A stretch of DNA of 64,000 nt, taken from the NCBI GenBank assembly GCA_016903695.1, contig JADQBB010000011.1, forward strand, positions 45,710 to 109,709, read 5' to 3'. Source of the stretch: Chlorogloea purpurea SAG 13.99 (GTDB lineage Bacteria > Cyanobacteriota > Cyanobacteriia > Cyanobacteriales > Microcystaceae). The notes beneath the pieces are model-generated. The model was not told where the DNA came from. It saw only the letters and a list, made by a program, of their open reading frames with translations, and made no database searches. Position numbers and translations under genes: made by a program. Shown here in pieces: positions 1 to 10,617 of this stretch (positions within the stretch are counted from its first letter, which is position 1; each line of letters opens with the position of its first letter).

Positions 1-1
1 C

Positions 2-301
2 AATTTGTTGAAAACTAGTTTTAGAGAAACGGATATAATTGCTCGTTTAGGAGGCGATGAATTTGTTATCCTGCATGAATTTAAAGAAGTTGAAGATTCT
101 CAATTTATAAGCGAGAGATTGGAAAAGTGCTTGGGGCAATTTAACGACCATAATAAGCGGTGCTATCAATTGTCATTTAGTATCGGTCAAGTAATTTATA
201 CACCTGATTGTAACGATTATTTAGAAACCCTATTACAAAAAGCGGATGAAGCGATGTATATTCATAAGAAACAAAGAAAGCAAAATAGATTAGTATCATA
301 A
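2..301 (+). CDS. GGDEF (diguanylate cyclase) domain, C-terminal fragment
   Basis: This is the 3' end of a gene that enters from outside the window; the frame is open to the first base. About 99 residues are visible. They contain the signature RLGGDEFVIL (GGDEF box near visible residue 17) and the closing ADEAMY helix typical of GGDEF domains, which make cyclic di-GMP from two GTP. The GGDEF box is intact, so the domain is probably catalytic. No N-terminal sensor is visible. The stop overlaps the start of the next gene (TAATG), suggesting translational coupling. Confidence 0.85.
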   Translation, partial: NLLKTSFRETDIIARLGGDEFVILHEFKEVEDSQFISERLEKCLGQFNDHNKRCYQLSFSIGQVIYTPDCNDYLETLLQKADEAMYIHKKQRKQNRLVS

Positions 302-645
302 TGATATATCACATCACCACCGAAAAAAATTGGCAAATCGCCAGGGAATTAGGAGAATATAAGCCAGGTTCACTAAAGAGCGAAGGTTTTATTCACTGCT
401 CTACCGAAGCTCAATTACCCAAAGTGATCGAGGCTTTCTATCGTGATATTCCCAATATTGTCATATTAAGTATCTCTCTAGAGAAATTAGAGTCGCCCGT
501 AAAATGGGAAGACCCGGTACATTTGCAGGGGGAAAACCGTTTGACCGTAGCGGAAACGGAAACTTTCCCCCATATCTACGGGGCTATCAATCTCGAAGCC
601 GTGGAAAAAGTAACATCGTTAGCTCAATTTCAGTTTAACCGATGA
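301..645 (+). CDS. DUF952 family protein
   Basis: This 114-residue protein matches the DUF952 family by its MIYHITT start and its GFIHCSTEAQLPKV and EDPVHL segments. The family is small, soluble and of unknown function; its fold is related to ADP-ribosyl-transferring toxins, but no activity can be claimed here. The start overlaps the stop of the GGDEF gene by one base. Its 3' end overlaps the convergent amylase gene by 11 bases, so no separate terminator fits between them. Confidence 0.7.
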   Translation: MIYHITTEKNWQIARELGEYKPGSLKSEGFIHCSTEAQLPKVIEAFYRDIPNIVILSISLEKLESPVKWEDPVHLQGENRLTVAETETFPHIYGAINLEAVEKVTSLAQFQFNR

Positions 646-2077
646 TACAGCCCGATCGACCTTCTAAACTTAATTCGATTCGTCCCTCGCGCCAGCTAAT
701 ATGACCTTTTCCATATATAAAGTGGTTGGGCGTAGACCCTAGATTATTGACGCTAAAAGACACTTTTTCCAGGGCATCACTAATGTTAATAGCGACGATA
801 ATTTCTTGATTTTCCAATATCCGGGCGAACACGTATACATGGTCATCGCTATAGAGAACATGATAAGCCCCGGTGCGTAAAGCCGGGTAGTTATGGCGTA
901 GATAAATCAAAGATTTATGATAATCCAGAACTTCCCAGTCCCAATCTTCTTCCTCAGGAAAACAACGACGACAATCGGGGTCGATACCGCCTTCTAAACC
1001 CACTTCATCCCCATAATAAATACTGGGAGTACCGGGGAAAGTGAACATTAATAACGTAGCCAGTTCAACAGTTTTCTTATCTTCGCCCACGATCGTGATC
1101 AAACGAGCGGTATCGTGACTATCGAGTAAATTATATTGAGTTAGTTGGATCTCCCAAGGATAGAGAGTTAAAATCTCCTCGATCCGCTCCCCATAATTTC
1201 TGGCGGATAGAGCGGGATAAGGTTTATAAGAAGATTTATCCACGTATTCCATCTTGACTCTATCCCCCCCTACAAAAGCCATAGTAGCTTCGGTGAAAAG
1301 ATAATTCATCACACCGTCAAATTGTAAACCGTCGAGCCATTGGCGGGCATCGTGCCACACTTCACCGACGATATAAGCATCAGGATTGATATTTTTAATT
1401 CTGCTCCTAAATTCGTGCCAGAAGCCGGGGGTTTTAATCTCGAAAGGTACATCTAAACGCCAGCCATCAATACCTTTTTTAATCCAATATTCTCCTACCT
1501 GCATTAAATATTCTCTGACTTGGGGATGGTCGTGATTGAATTGGGGTAGGGAGCGAATATCTATCCAACTGACGTAATTAGCCGGTTGACTTTCATCGTA
1601 AGGATAGAGAGGCCAATCTTCGATTTTAAACCAGTCTAACCAAGCGGAATTTTTACCGTTTTCGAGAATGTCATTGAAGAAAAAGAAGCCGCGGCTGGCG
1701 TGATTGAAAACGCCGTCGAGAATGATTTTAATATTTCTGTGATGGGCCGCCTCGATTAAAGCGTCGAAAGCTTCATTGCCCCCTAACATTGGGTCGATTT
1801 GATAGTAGTCGTGGGTATGATAGCGATGATTGGAAGCGGACTGAAATATGGGCGTGAAATAAATAGCATTAATGCCTAAATCTTGCAGGTAATCTAACTT
1901 GTCTATGACTCCCCAAAGGTCGCCGCCCTTGTAACCGAATAAAGTGGGCGTGGAGTGCCAAGGTTGTAAATCGCTAGATAATAACATTCCTTTCGGGGTG
2001 TGGGCGCGGGCGAATCTATCGGGGAAAATTTGATAGAAGATGGCGTTTTTCACCCAGTCGGGCGTTTTGATGTCCAT
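635..2077 (-). CDS. Alpha-amylase family (GH13) glycoside hydrolase, neopullulanase/cyclomaltodextrinase-like
   Basis: This 480-residue enzyme should hydrolyse alpha-glucans in the cytoplasm; no signal peptide is visible. All four GH13 regions are present: DGVFNH (121-126), GWRLDVPFE (205-213, nucleophile D209), VGEVWHD (237-243, acid/base E239) and LLDSHDT (317-323, transition-state D322). The early YQIFPDRF segment and HRYHTHDYYQIDP are typical of neopullulanase or cyclomaltodextrinase-type members. It lacks the N-terminal dimerisation domain of classical neopullulanases, so the exact substrate is uncertain. It could act in glycogen or maltodextrin turnover. Confidence 0.85.
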   Translation of the reverse strand: MDIKTPDWVKNAIFYQIFPDRFARAHTPKGMLLSSDLQPWHSTPTLFGYKGGDLWGVIDKLDYLQDLGINAIYFTPIFQSASNHRYHTHDYYQIDPMLGGNEAFDALIEAAHHRNIKIILDGVFNHASRGFFFFNDILENGKNSAWLDWFKIEDWPLYPYDESQPANYVSWIDIRSLPQFNHDHPQVREYLMQVGEYWIKKGIDGWRLDVPFEIKTPGFWHEFRSRIKNINPDAYIVGEVWHDARQWLDGLQFDGVMNYLFTEATMAFVGGDRVKMEYVDKSSYKPYPALSARNYGERIEEILTLYPWEIQLTQYNLLDSHDTARLITIVGEDKKTVELATLLMFTFPGTPSIYYGDEVGLEGGIDPDCRRCFPEEEDWDWEVLDYHKSLIYLRHNYPALRTGAYHVLYSDDHVYVFARILENQEIIVAINISDALEKVSFSVNNLGSTPNHFIYGKGHISWREGRIELSLEGRSGCIIG

Positions 2078-2110
2078 AGTAAAAAATTTATAAGGATTAG
2101 CGCTTCGATT

Positions 2111-2899
2111 CTATCGATGGCGGCGGAAAAGATGTGAGTGTCCAGGGTGGTAAAGTTGCGATCGAACACTGGATAGATTTTTCAACGCCGGGCTAATAAT
2201 ATAAAGGGTAGTACGGATTAAATTCTCTTCCCGCGTAAGCGCCGCCATCTCCTTTAGAGGTACTACCCAGATTTTTTCATCAGGCCAACCCACTCGAAAA
2301 CACACGCCCACGGGAGTATCTCCGGGATAATGCAGTAATAATTTCTCTTGGGCCGATTGGACGTGACGGGCGGCCAAGTAAAGGCATAAACTAGCCCCGT
2401 GGTTCGCTAAAGAGGCTAAATCTTCCCCCGATGGCATCGGCGAGGCCTGTCCTTCGATGCGAGTTAAAATGATCGTCTGTACCAATTCGGGAATCGTTAA
2501 TTCCGCGTTTAATTTAGCGGCGGCGGCCTGGAAAGCGCTGATACCTGGAACTAACTGGAAAGGAATATCCGCCTCTGCTAGAGCCTGCATCTGTTCGGAG
2601 ATGGCGCTGTAGAGGGTTAAATCTCCCGATTGCAGACGGGCTACCGATAAACCTTGGCGCACTCGATCGATCATAATCGGGATAATATCTTCTAGTGTCT
2701 TGCTACCGGTAGGGATTAATTCCGCGTCGGGATGAGCCACGTCTACAATTTGTCGCGGGATGAGCGAATTGGCGTAGAGGATTACATCGGCGCACCGGAG
2801 GATTTTGTAAGCTTTAATCGTCAGTAATTCTGGATCACCGGGCCCCGCACCTATAAAATACACTTTAGGTTCGATCGAATCGGCGGTTAATAAGTCCAT
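2111..2899 (-). CDS. cobM: Precorrin-4 C(11)-methyltransferase
   Basis: A cobalamin-pathway SAM methyltransferase (CobM/CbiF) that methylates C11 of precorrin-4 or its cobalt form. The N-terminal VYFIGAGPGDPELLT is the tetrapyrrole methylase signature, followed by YANSLI and a GDLTLYSAI loop that are typical of CobM. I chose the ATG at 2899 because it gives the family's usual short N-terminus (262 residues). An in-frame GTG at 2941 would add 14 residues. It lies between the amylase and the tocopherol-type methyltransferase on the same strand; these neighbours give no shared pathway. Confidence 0.9.
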   Translation of the reverse strand: MDLLTADSIEPKVYFIGAGPGDPELLTIKAYKILRCADVILYANSLIPRQIVDVAHPDAELIPTGSKTLEDIIPIMIDRVRQGLSVARLQSGDLTLYSAISEQMQALAEADIPFQLVPGISAFQAAAAKLNAELTIPELVQTIILTRIEGQASPMPSGEDLASLANHGASLCLYLAARHVQSAQEKLLLHYPGDTPVGVCFRVGWPDEKIWVVPLKEMAALTREENLIRTTLYIISPALKNLSSVRSQLYHPGHSHLFRRHR

Positions 2900-2973
2900 A
2901 AGTAAGTCCACGAGTAGAGACGGGAGGAATTGACACTCCACCGCCGTTTTCAGGCGGGGATTTTCTATAAGCT

Positions 2974-3825
2974 TTATCCCTTATTACCCGATAATAAACC
3001 GAAACGGATCAAGCCCGAATCGTAGCCATCCCGCATCAATCCCAAAGATAGGGCCGCTTCCACCGTAGTCCAACCGCTATTTAATAAACCGCCAATCGCT
3101 TTCAAGTCGATTGCGGAAGTAATCACTCTATCCCAAAAAGGAGCCACAGCTGTAGACCAATCATCGCTGATAATATCTGTAAAACCACACTCGGACGCGA
3201 TGTCTTCGTACTCCGGTAAGGAGATGACGTATGGTAAACAGTAAACCCGATAAATTTCTTGCAGGTGACGCTTCTCGGCGGCGGTTAACTCACCCGCCAC
3301 GGAATTAGTCGCGCGGTGACACCAGGTGACGAAAATTAATTTCCCCCCCGGTTTCAAAACTCGATAACACTCAGAAAGAAATTTTCTCTTATCGGGCATA
3401 TGTTCGCCACTCTCTAAAGACCAAACGAGATCGAAACTATTATCTCCATAGGGTAGGTCTTGAGCGTCGGCAACTTGGAAAGATACTCTACTCCCTAAAT
3501 TAGCCCCCTTGGCTCTTTCCGTCGCCCTAGCCGCCTGGAATGGCGATAGGGTAACTCCTACCGCTTTGGCGTTATATTTTTGGGCTAGATATAAAGTGCT
3601 GCCGCCGATACCGCAGCCGGAATCGATAATCGATTCCGGCGAATCTACTTTCGCCCAATGTAGTAACTCTTCGATCAAGTCGATTTGTGCCTGCCTTCGA
3701 TCGAGCCTGTACCCTCCCCCTCTACCATAATAACCGTGGTGCATATGCTCACCCCAGATGCCTTCCCATAAGCCACTAGAAGCGTCGTAAAACTGGGCTA
3801 TTCTCTCGTACAGTGGAGCGCTCAT
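2974..3825 (-). CDS. Tocopherol O-methyltransferase-like SAM methyltransferase
   Basis: A 283-residue class I methyltransferase. Motif I is IIDSGCGIGG (about 66-75), followed by VGVTLSPFQA, VADAQDLPYGDNSFDLVWSLESGEHM and the VLKPGG strand. The N-terminal GEHMHHGYY and the SLESGEHM segment match the gamma-tocopherol methyltransferase (VTE4) group found in cyanobacteria and plastids, which methylates the chromanol ring in vitamin E synthesis. It could instead act on another prenyl-quinol. No plastid-like or signal extension is present, unlike some longer homologues. Confidence 0.75.
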   Translation of the reverse strand: MSAPLYERIAQFYDASSGLWEGIWGEHMHHGYYGRGGGYRLDRRQAQIDLIEELLHWAKVDSPESIIDSGCGIGGSTLYLAQKYNAKAVGVTLSPFQAARATERAKGANLGSRVSFQVADAQDLPYGDNSFDLVWSLESGEHMPDKRKFLSECYRVLKPGGKLIFVTWCHRATNSVAGELTAAEKRHLQEIYRVYCLPYVISLPEYEDIASECGFTDIISDDWSTAVAPFWDRVITSAIDLKAIGGLLNSGWTTVEAALSLGLMRDGYDSGLIRFGLLSGNKG

Positions 3826-3861
3826 AAAAAGTAATTCAAGTAAAGTTAACTCAACAAAATT

Positions 3862-4593
3862 TTACCCCAGAAATTGATAGTGTTTTAAGGCTTCGAGAAT
3901 TCCGTGGGCGTAGGGAGACTGGGATAGGTAGAGAGTATCTTTCCGCGTCTGGAAATACCAATCCAGTAACTCCTCTTGGGCGTTACTAACTATCACTCCT
4001 TTACCTGGCTGTTGAAATAAACTAATATCATTACCGGAATCGCCGCAAACGAGGGTAGATTCGGGAGAGACGGATAAGCACGCTTGTAGGTAGGCGATAG
4101 CGTTGCCTTTATTACCCCTAGCGGGAAGTATATCTAAGTCCCGCCCACTACTGAAAATAATTTGGGTTTTTAAGCGGGTGGGTTTCAATTCCTTTTTCAA
4201 TTCTTGAATGTGCTTTTGAGTCACGCCAGGCTCGACAAAAAAACTCACTTTCCACGGATTTTGTTCCTCGTAGGGTTGGAGAGTTAGGAAAGGAAAAGAT
4301 TGCGCGATCGCTTCCACCACGTTACGATCCCAATCATCCGATAGATGAGTCGCCCAATCGAGATCGAGACGATCTTGATGATATATCTCACTACCTACCG
4401 ATACTACCCAATAATCCGGCTCTAGTAATTTTTCCTGTAGCATCAGTTGATTGGCGGAATCGTAAGATCTCCCAGTGGCGTAGACTATGTAAAATTGCTC
4501 CCGTCTATTATTAAGATAATGATTGAGTAACAGAGTACCGGACTCATCCCCTACGAGAGTATTGTCTAAATCCGTGACGAATAAGTATTTCAT
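3862..4593 (-). CDS. spp: Sucrose-phosphate phosphatase
   Basis: A 243-residue HAD-superfamily phosphatase that removes phosphate from sucrose-6-phosphate. The catalytic DLDNTL motif is at residues 8-13 (nucleophile D8, acid D10), the ATGRS motif II at about 39-43, the motif III lysine near 162 and CGDSGND at 183-189. The length equals the compact cyanobacterial SPP without the plant C-terminal extension. It starts two bases after the sucrose synthase stop, so the two are almost certainly co-transcribed. No sucrose-phosphate synthase gene lies nearby. Confidence 0.92.
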   Translation of the reverse strand: MKYLFVTDLDNTLVGDESGTLLLNHYLNNRREQFYIVYATGRSYDSANQLMLQEKLLEPDYWVVSVGSEIYHQDRLDLDWATHLSDDWDRNVVEAIAQSFPFLTLQPYEEQNPWKVSFFVEPGVTQKHIQELKKELKPTRLKTQIIFSSGRDLDILPARGNKGNAIAYLQACLSVSPESTLVCGDSGNDISLFQQPGKGVIVSNAQEELLDWYFQTRKDTLYLSQSPYAHGILEALKHYQFLG

Positions 4594-4595
4594 AA

Positions 4596-7016
4596 TTATC
4601 TTTGATAGTGTTGTTGTAAAAGTTCCTGCGCTCTCGGTTTAAAAAGTAGATAGAAGAGGGATTCAATATAACGCATTAACTCTTCACGATTTTCTTTAGA
4701 GGTGTGATTCCAGAAACCGTAAATTCTGGCGAGGGAGAGAAGACGATTCGTGTGAATCGGCCAGGTGTAATTAGTATATACACGCTGTATGGCCTGTTCG
4801 GAAATTTGCTTCCAATAGTCTGGATTACCTTCACACTTATCGAGAAATTTATTAATTTTCTCCCCTGTTTCCTCTATATGGGTTGGGTTGATAAGAAAAC
4901 CATTCACCCCATCTTGAATAATTTCTCTAGGACCACCGAATTCCGTGGCGAAAGTAGGTAATCCGGTAATCATCGACTCTAGGATAGTTAACCCGAAAGC
5001 TTCAAATAAGGCCGGTTGAACGAAGATACCTTGATGGTCAGCGATAATACGATATATTTCCCCACTATCCCCCTTCGGTAACATCACACCCAACCAGCGC
5101 ATCTTGTCGTAAAGATTATATTTTTCTATCAGGCGGTATAGTTTTACTATCTCATCAGCTTCCTCTTTATCGCTAGTATCTTCCACTCTTAATTTACCGG
5201 CGATCAAGATTAAATTACACCGATCTTGTAATTCTTGACTCTCTCCGAAACATTGTACTAAACCCGTGAGGTTTTTAATACGATCGAGTCGAGCCATCGA
5301 AAAAATAGGCCGTTTTTTTGGGTCAGATAACTTGCCGTAAACCTTACTAGAATCTTCAAGAGTAAATAGTAAATCTGTCAGTCTTTCTTGTTCGCTCACT
5401 AAACGATTTTTGTCGTCATTATAAGGAAAAAAGAAATGCTCGTTTACCCCTGGAGGTACTACATTAAATTTCGGGCTGAATAGCTCTATGCCGCTTACCA
5501 CATGGTACAGGCCGGGCATCGTAAAACTTTGATAGGATTCATACTGACCGACGCTATCGGGAGTACCGATAATTTCTTGGTAGGTACTGCTGACGATGAA
5601 GTTAGCCGCATTCATAGCGAGCAAATCGGCAGTGAATTGTAGGGAAAAGTGATAGTTAGACTCTAAATCTTGCCAGTAAAGGTTACTAAATAAATATTTT
5701 GGTTTCTCTAGGGCGTGAGCTATATTACATTGAGTTATCCCTAATTTACGAGATAAAAGGAAAGCCACTAGATTACCATCAGAGTAATTACCGATAATCA
5801 AATCAGGTTTACCTTGGAACTCCGCTAATAACTCCCTCTCGGAATCAATTGCGTAGGTTTCTAAATAGGGCCAGATTTCAAAGCGAGAAATCCAGTTTTG
5901 AGTTACTTTCGGATTGAACTCCCGGAAAGGAACTCGCAAAATCCAAACATTATCTGTACCGTAAACTTTCTCTAATCTTTCGTTACAGCGCGTACCCTCA
6001 CTATTAGGAATCAAGCGAGTCAAAATGATAATTTTCGGGTGGATACTAGCAGGATCTATCCCGGCTAGTATCCAGTCTTCTTTAAGTTGTTTTTCTAAAC
6101 TTCTAGCTTGATCTAACACGTATACCACTTGACCACCCGTGTCGGGTTTTCCTAATACTCCCTCCTGTCCGAACCAACCGTGAGGAGATACTAAAACGAT
6201 CCTCGATAACATAGGTATTCTTGAGAGGAAAGCTTCTAAAGCTTGATGGTCTGGGGAATCGATCAAACTGTCTAATAACTCTAAACTCTCTTTAACTCTC
6301 CCAGCGGTATTGCCCCAACCCGCTTCAAACCCCATCTCTTGAAATTTGAAGCGAAAGTTATTAAAAGGCTCTTGAGGTGAAAATCTGTCCAAGAAGACGA
6401 TCGCGCCTTTAACTTGTTCCGAGAGGTGTTGCTGGTCTTGGATACGATCGTTGATCAGTAACTGCATCCCATTATGACTGTGTAGACTCAAGAAAGAAAA
6501 TGTAGAGCGTTGCCATTTTAATTCCGCTTGAAACAGTCTACTGGGGAGGTAACGGTTAAGGAACTGAACGCCGTTGCCGATATTTTTAGCGTCCCGCACG
6601 AGGGGGCTATAATCGTAAAAAGGACGGAAATCTAACTCTAATAAGTCGCCGCTTTCGGGATGATATTGATTGACCAATCTATCCCTGAGATCTAAGAGGT
6701 CTTGGCTCGTCATCAGCTCATAGGATAGGTCTTCCATGATCCTGATGGGTTGCTGATGTCCGATTTTGAATCTAACCACCAAGCAATAACTCTCGCTATC
6801 GAGAATGATCTCTTGAGTATAGTAAATTAGTTTTTGGATGTGAGAGGATAGGGAAAACTCAGGATGCTTACCAGATGAGGCACAATATTGAGAAAACTCC
6901 GTCATAATATCATTGCGGAGTAAATAAGATTTATTTTTATTTCTGAGTTGATACAGAAACTGTATAAAATCCGCTCTCTCGTCACTGCGAACAATCGCCT
7001 CAATTGGCTCGATCAT
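4596..7016 (-). CDS. susA: Sucrose synthase
   Basis: An 806-residue GT4 enzyme that reversibly converts sucrose and NDP to NDP-glucose and fructose. The length is exactly that of canonical sucrose synthases. The GT-B core begins near residue 279 with HGWFGQEGVLG and a TGGQVVYVLDQ loop, and the C-terminal half has the EAFGLTILE (E-x7-E) motif of retaining GT4 enzymes. I place the start at the ATG at 7016, which has GGAG about eight bases upstream; a TTG at 7028 would include that site in the coding region. It is the first gene of an operon with spp. Confidence 0.93.
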   Translation of the reverse strand: MIEPIEAIVRSDERADFIQFLYQLRNKNKSYLLRNDIMTEFSQYCASSGKHPEFSLSSHIQKLIYYTQEIILDSESYCLVVRFKIGHQQPIRIMEDLSYELMTSQDLLDLRDRLVNQYHPESGDLLELDFRPFYDYSPLVRDAKNIGNGVQFLNRYLPSRLFQAELKWQRSTFSFLSLHSHNGMQLLINDRIQDQQHLSEQVKGAIVFLDRFSPQEPFNNFRFKFQEMGFEAGWGNTAGRVKESLELLDSLIDSPDHQALEAFLSRIPMLSRIVLVSPHGWFGQEGVLGKPDTGGQVVYVLDQARSLEKQLKEDWILAGIDPASIHPKIIILTRLIPNSEGTRCNERLEKVYGTDNVWILRVPFREFNPKVTQNWISRFEIWPYLETYAIDSERELLAEFQGKPDLIIGNYSDGNLVAFLLSRKLGITQCNIAHALEKPKYLFSNLYWQDLESNYHFSLQFTADLLAMNAANFIVSSTYQEIIGTPDSVGQYESYQSFTMPGLYHVVSGIELFSPKFNVVPPGVNEHFFFPYNDDKNRLVSEQERLTDLLFTLEDSSKVYGKLSDPKKRPIFSMARLDRIKNLTGLVQCFGESQELQDRCNLILIAGKLRVEDTSDKEEADEIVKLYRLIEKYNLYDKMRWLGVMLPKGDSGEIYRIIADHQGIFVQPALFEAFGLTILESMITGLPTFATEFGGPREIIQDGVNGFLINPTHIEETGEKINKFLDKCEGNPDYWKQISEQAIQRVYTNYTWPIHTNRLLSLARIYGFWNHTSKENREELMRYIESLFYLLFKPRAQELLQQHYQR

Positions 7017-7104
7017 AAAAATCTCCAAAACTCTTCTACCCTTGATAATCCTTTAAGTTAATAATTTTTAACTGTATCCTCAGACAGATATTAATCTCTA
7101 TACC

Positions 7105-7140
7105 AGGGTAATATTGATATGTTCATAACAATATTACCCT
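7105..7140. promoter_or_regulatory. 12-bp perfect inverted repeat between divergent susA and serS
   Basis: The arm AGGGTAATATTG (7105-7116) is repeated as its exact reverse complement at 7129-7140 with a 12-base spacer. It lies about 90 bases upstream of susA and about 100 bases upstream of serS. The spacing fits either a dimeric operator or a leader hairpin. No U-rich tract follows directly, so a terminator is less likely. Confidence 0.5.
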
Positions 7141-7223
7141 AAAACATTGATTTTTAAAAGATAAAGAGACTCGTAGTTTTGACCGACTTTCGGTAAAATT
7201 AAAACTACAATTCTGCCTGTTGA

Positions 7224-8522
<1,299 letters not shown>

Positions 8523-8560
8523 ATAATTTTACTTACGAACCTGAAGGATACAGAGGTAAT

Positions 8561-9754
8561 ATGGCTAAGGATGTTAAGGCGAGAATCGAGAAGTTTAATG
8601 AAGGTAGGAATAGGGATTTATTAGACTACAAATATGAAGCTATGAGAAAAGATTCCTTAATATTTTTTCGAGGTAGTTGTCATCTATTTTACGAAGATTT
8701 CCCCAAAAATACCGGTTTTGATAGCTCCCCTCTAGGGTGGATAACGGGAGATGCTCACTTGGAAAATTTCGGGGTTTATAAAAGTAACGATCGTCAAGTA
8801 TATTTCGACCTCAATGATTTTGATGAAGGCTGTCTCGCTCCTATTTCCTGGGAGATAGCCCGTTTTCTCACGAGCATATATCTAGTATTCAAAGTCAATA
8901 ATATCGATGAAGCGACGGCTACCGAATTGGCTCAAAAGTTTCTATCGCATTACTGCCAATATTTAGGGTCAGGCAAAGCCAAACACGTAGAGGAAGCTTT
9001 AGCAGACCATATTACCGGGTATCTATTCCAACAGGTAGAAAAGCGGCGGCGAAAAGATTTTCTCGATAAACGCACCGAGGTGGTAAATGGCACGAGAATT
9101 TTCAAGATACCACAAAAGAAAATATTCCCTCTAGATCCAGCAAGGAAAACTACTTTAAAAAACCTTTTCGACCGATGGGCGCAACAACAGAAAACCCCGG
9201 CTTTTTTTAAAGTCCACGATATAGCCATCAGGTTAGCCGGAACTGGTAGTATAGGCCTTAAACGATATATATTTCTAGTAGAAGGAAACGGCTCACCCGA
9301 TGATAATTATCTAATCGATATGAAACAATGCCCAAGCTCAAGCCTCAGTAATTATATTACTGTGCATCAACCCGTATGGTCTTCGCAAGCCGAGAGAATC
9401 ATCAGTATTCAAACGCGAATGCAGTACGAAACTCCCGCGCTTTTATCATCGATCGATTTTGAAGGCAGTTCATTCCAGATTAAAGAATTGCAACCCCAAG
9501 AAGATAAATTAGATTTTGACGAGCATCATATCAACGAAGCAGAATGGCCTCACGTTCTGAAAACAATGTCTAACGTTCTCGCCTCAGCCCAGTTGAGAAG
9601 TTCCGGCAGACAAGGTTCAGCGATCGCAGATGATTTAATAAGTTTCGGGAAATCTCAAGACTGGCAAGAACCTTTATTGGAATATTCACGCCAGTACGCT
9701 AAACAGGTAGAAGAAGATTACGATTCTTTCTGTCAGTCTTTTACTGAAAAGTAA
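8561..9754 (+). CDS. DUF2252 family protein
   Basis: A 397-residue protein of the DUF2252 family. The diagnostic stretch is WITGDAHLENFGVY (about residues 64-77), followed by FDLNDFDEG, which resemble the catalytic and metal-binding loops of kinase-like folds. FFRGSCHLFYED near the N-terminus is also typical. Function and substrate are unknown for the family. The gene is 38 bases downstream of serS on the same strand and is likely co-transcribed with it; I know of no functional link. Confidence 0.8.
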   Translation: MAKDVKARIEKFNEGRNRDLLDYKYEAMRKDSLIFFRGSCHLFYEDFPKNTGFDSSPLGWITGDAHLENFGVYKSNDRQVYFDLNDFDEGCLAPISWEIARFLTSIYLVFKVNNIDEATATELAQKFLSHYCQYLGSGKAKHVEEALADHITGYLFQQVEKRRRKDFLDKRTEVVNGTRIFKIPQKKIFPLDPARKTTLKNLFDRWAQQQKTPAFFKVHDIAIRLAGTGSIGLKRYIFLVEGNGSPDDNYLIDMKQCPSSSLSNYITVHQPVWSSQAERIISIQTRMQYETPALLSSIDFEGSSFQIKELQPQEDKLDFDEHHINEAEWPHVLKTMSNVLASAQLRSSGRQGSAIADDLISFGKSQDWQEPLLEYSRQYAKQVEEDYDSFCQSFTEK

Positions 9755-9771
9755 GCCCGTCTGACTCGAAT

Positions 9772-10572
9772 TTAAGCTATCGTTAAATAGCTTTGCACTT
9801 TTTCAACGGATAAACCCAAAGTAGTAGCAATTTGTTCTAAATTTAGCCCTAATATTTGCAGACGGGCGACTGCGGCTTTAAGAGCTGTTTCGGTTTCTAG
9901 GCGGGCATTCTCCGCTTCTAGGCGGGCATTTTCCGCCAATCTTAACCTTTGAGCGATTTCTCCATAGGTAGGATAGAAGGTATCTGTACCAGGATGATAA
10001 AACCGTAAATCTCCCCGGAGAAGACGTAAATCTAAACCCAAGACCTCAGAATAAATACAGATGCCTCCATCTTCTAAACTAACGGGTTGAATAGGCTCAT
10101 ATACACCATTAACTAAACGCGAAGCTTGAAGAGGCGGGTTTAAATAATCACAGGTGGGGTCATATTGAAAATATTCACTCACTCCCAGACGAGCGTAGAT
10201 AGACGGTTTATCCCGTTGGTCATTGGCTTTGGTGGTGCGAGAGGTAATTTCCATGACAAAAGAAGGTAAATGATTATTTTCCTCCCAAGCTTTATAAACT
10301 GTCCTCTCCGTATTGGGCACACCAAAAATCACGAACACATCCGGGGCGATTACCGCCGAGGGCACACCTCGCTCGTAATAAATGAACAAATTCCCGGACA
10401 CGTAAACGTCTTCACGATTTTGGAAATGGTTTTTCAGGGTTTCTACACCGTAAAAGAGATAATTTCTCGTAGGGTCACTTTCTGCCACGGGCGCACCATC
10501 ACTTTCGGGGTAACAAATTTCATCGTCACCGCCGTAACACATTTGACTATTGAAAACGAAAGAACTAACCAT
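9772..10572 (-). CDS. Uma2 family (DUF820) restriction-endonuclease-like protein
   Basis: A 266-residue Uma2/DUF820 protein, a PD-(D/E)XK-like family greatly expanded in cyanobacteria. The core is seen in APDVFVIFGV, PSFVMEITSRTT and YARLGVSEYFQYDP. The C-terminus (about 205-240) has a coiled coil of repeated AENARLE units, then a short helix-turn-helix-like segment (LEQIATTLGLSVEKVQSYL), which may bind DNA or mediate oligomerisation. The physiological role of these proteins is unknown. It is convergent with the DUF2252 gene, with 17 bases between the stops. Confidence 0.8.
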   Translation of the reverse strand: MVSSFVFNSQMCYGGDDEICYPESDGAPVAESDPTRNYLFYGVETLKNHFQNREDVYVSGNLFIYYERGVPSAVIAPDVFVIFGVPNTERTVYKAWEENNHLPSFVMEITSRTTKANDQRDKPSIYARLGVSEYFQYDPTCDYLNPPLQASRLVNGVYEPIQPVSLEDGGICIYSEVLGLDLRLLRGDLRFYHPGTDTFYPTYGEIAQRLRLAENARLEAENARLETETALKAAVARLQILGLNLEQIATTLGLSVEKVQSYLTIA

Positions 10573-10617
10573 AGACCATTGCCTAGAACTAATGGACTAT
10601 TTATATAATATTCTAAA

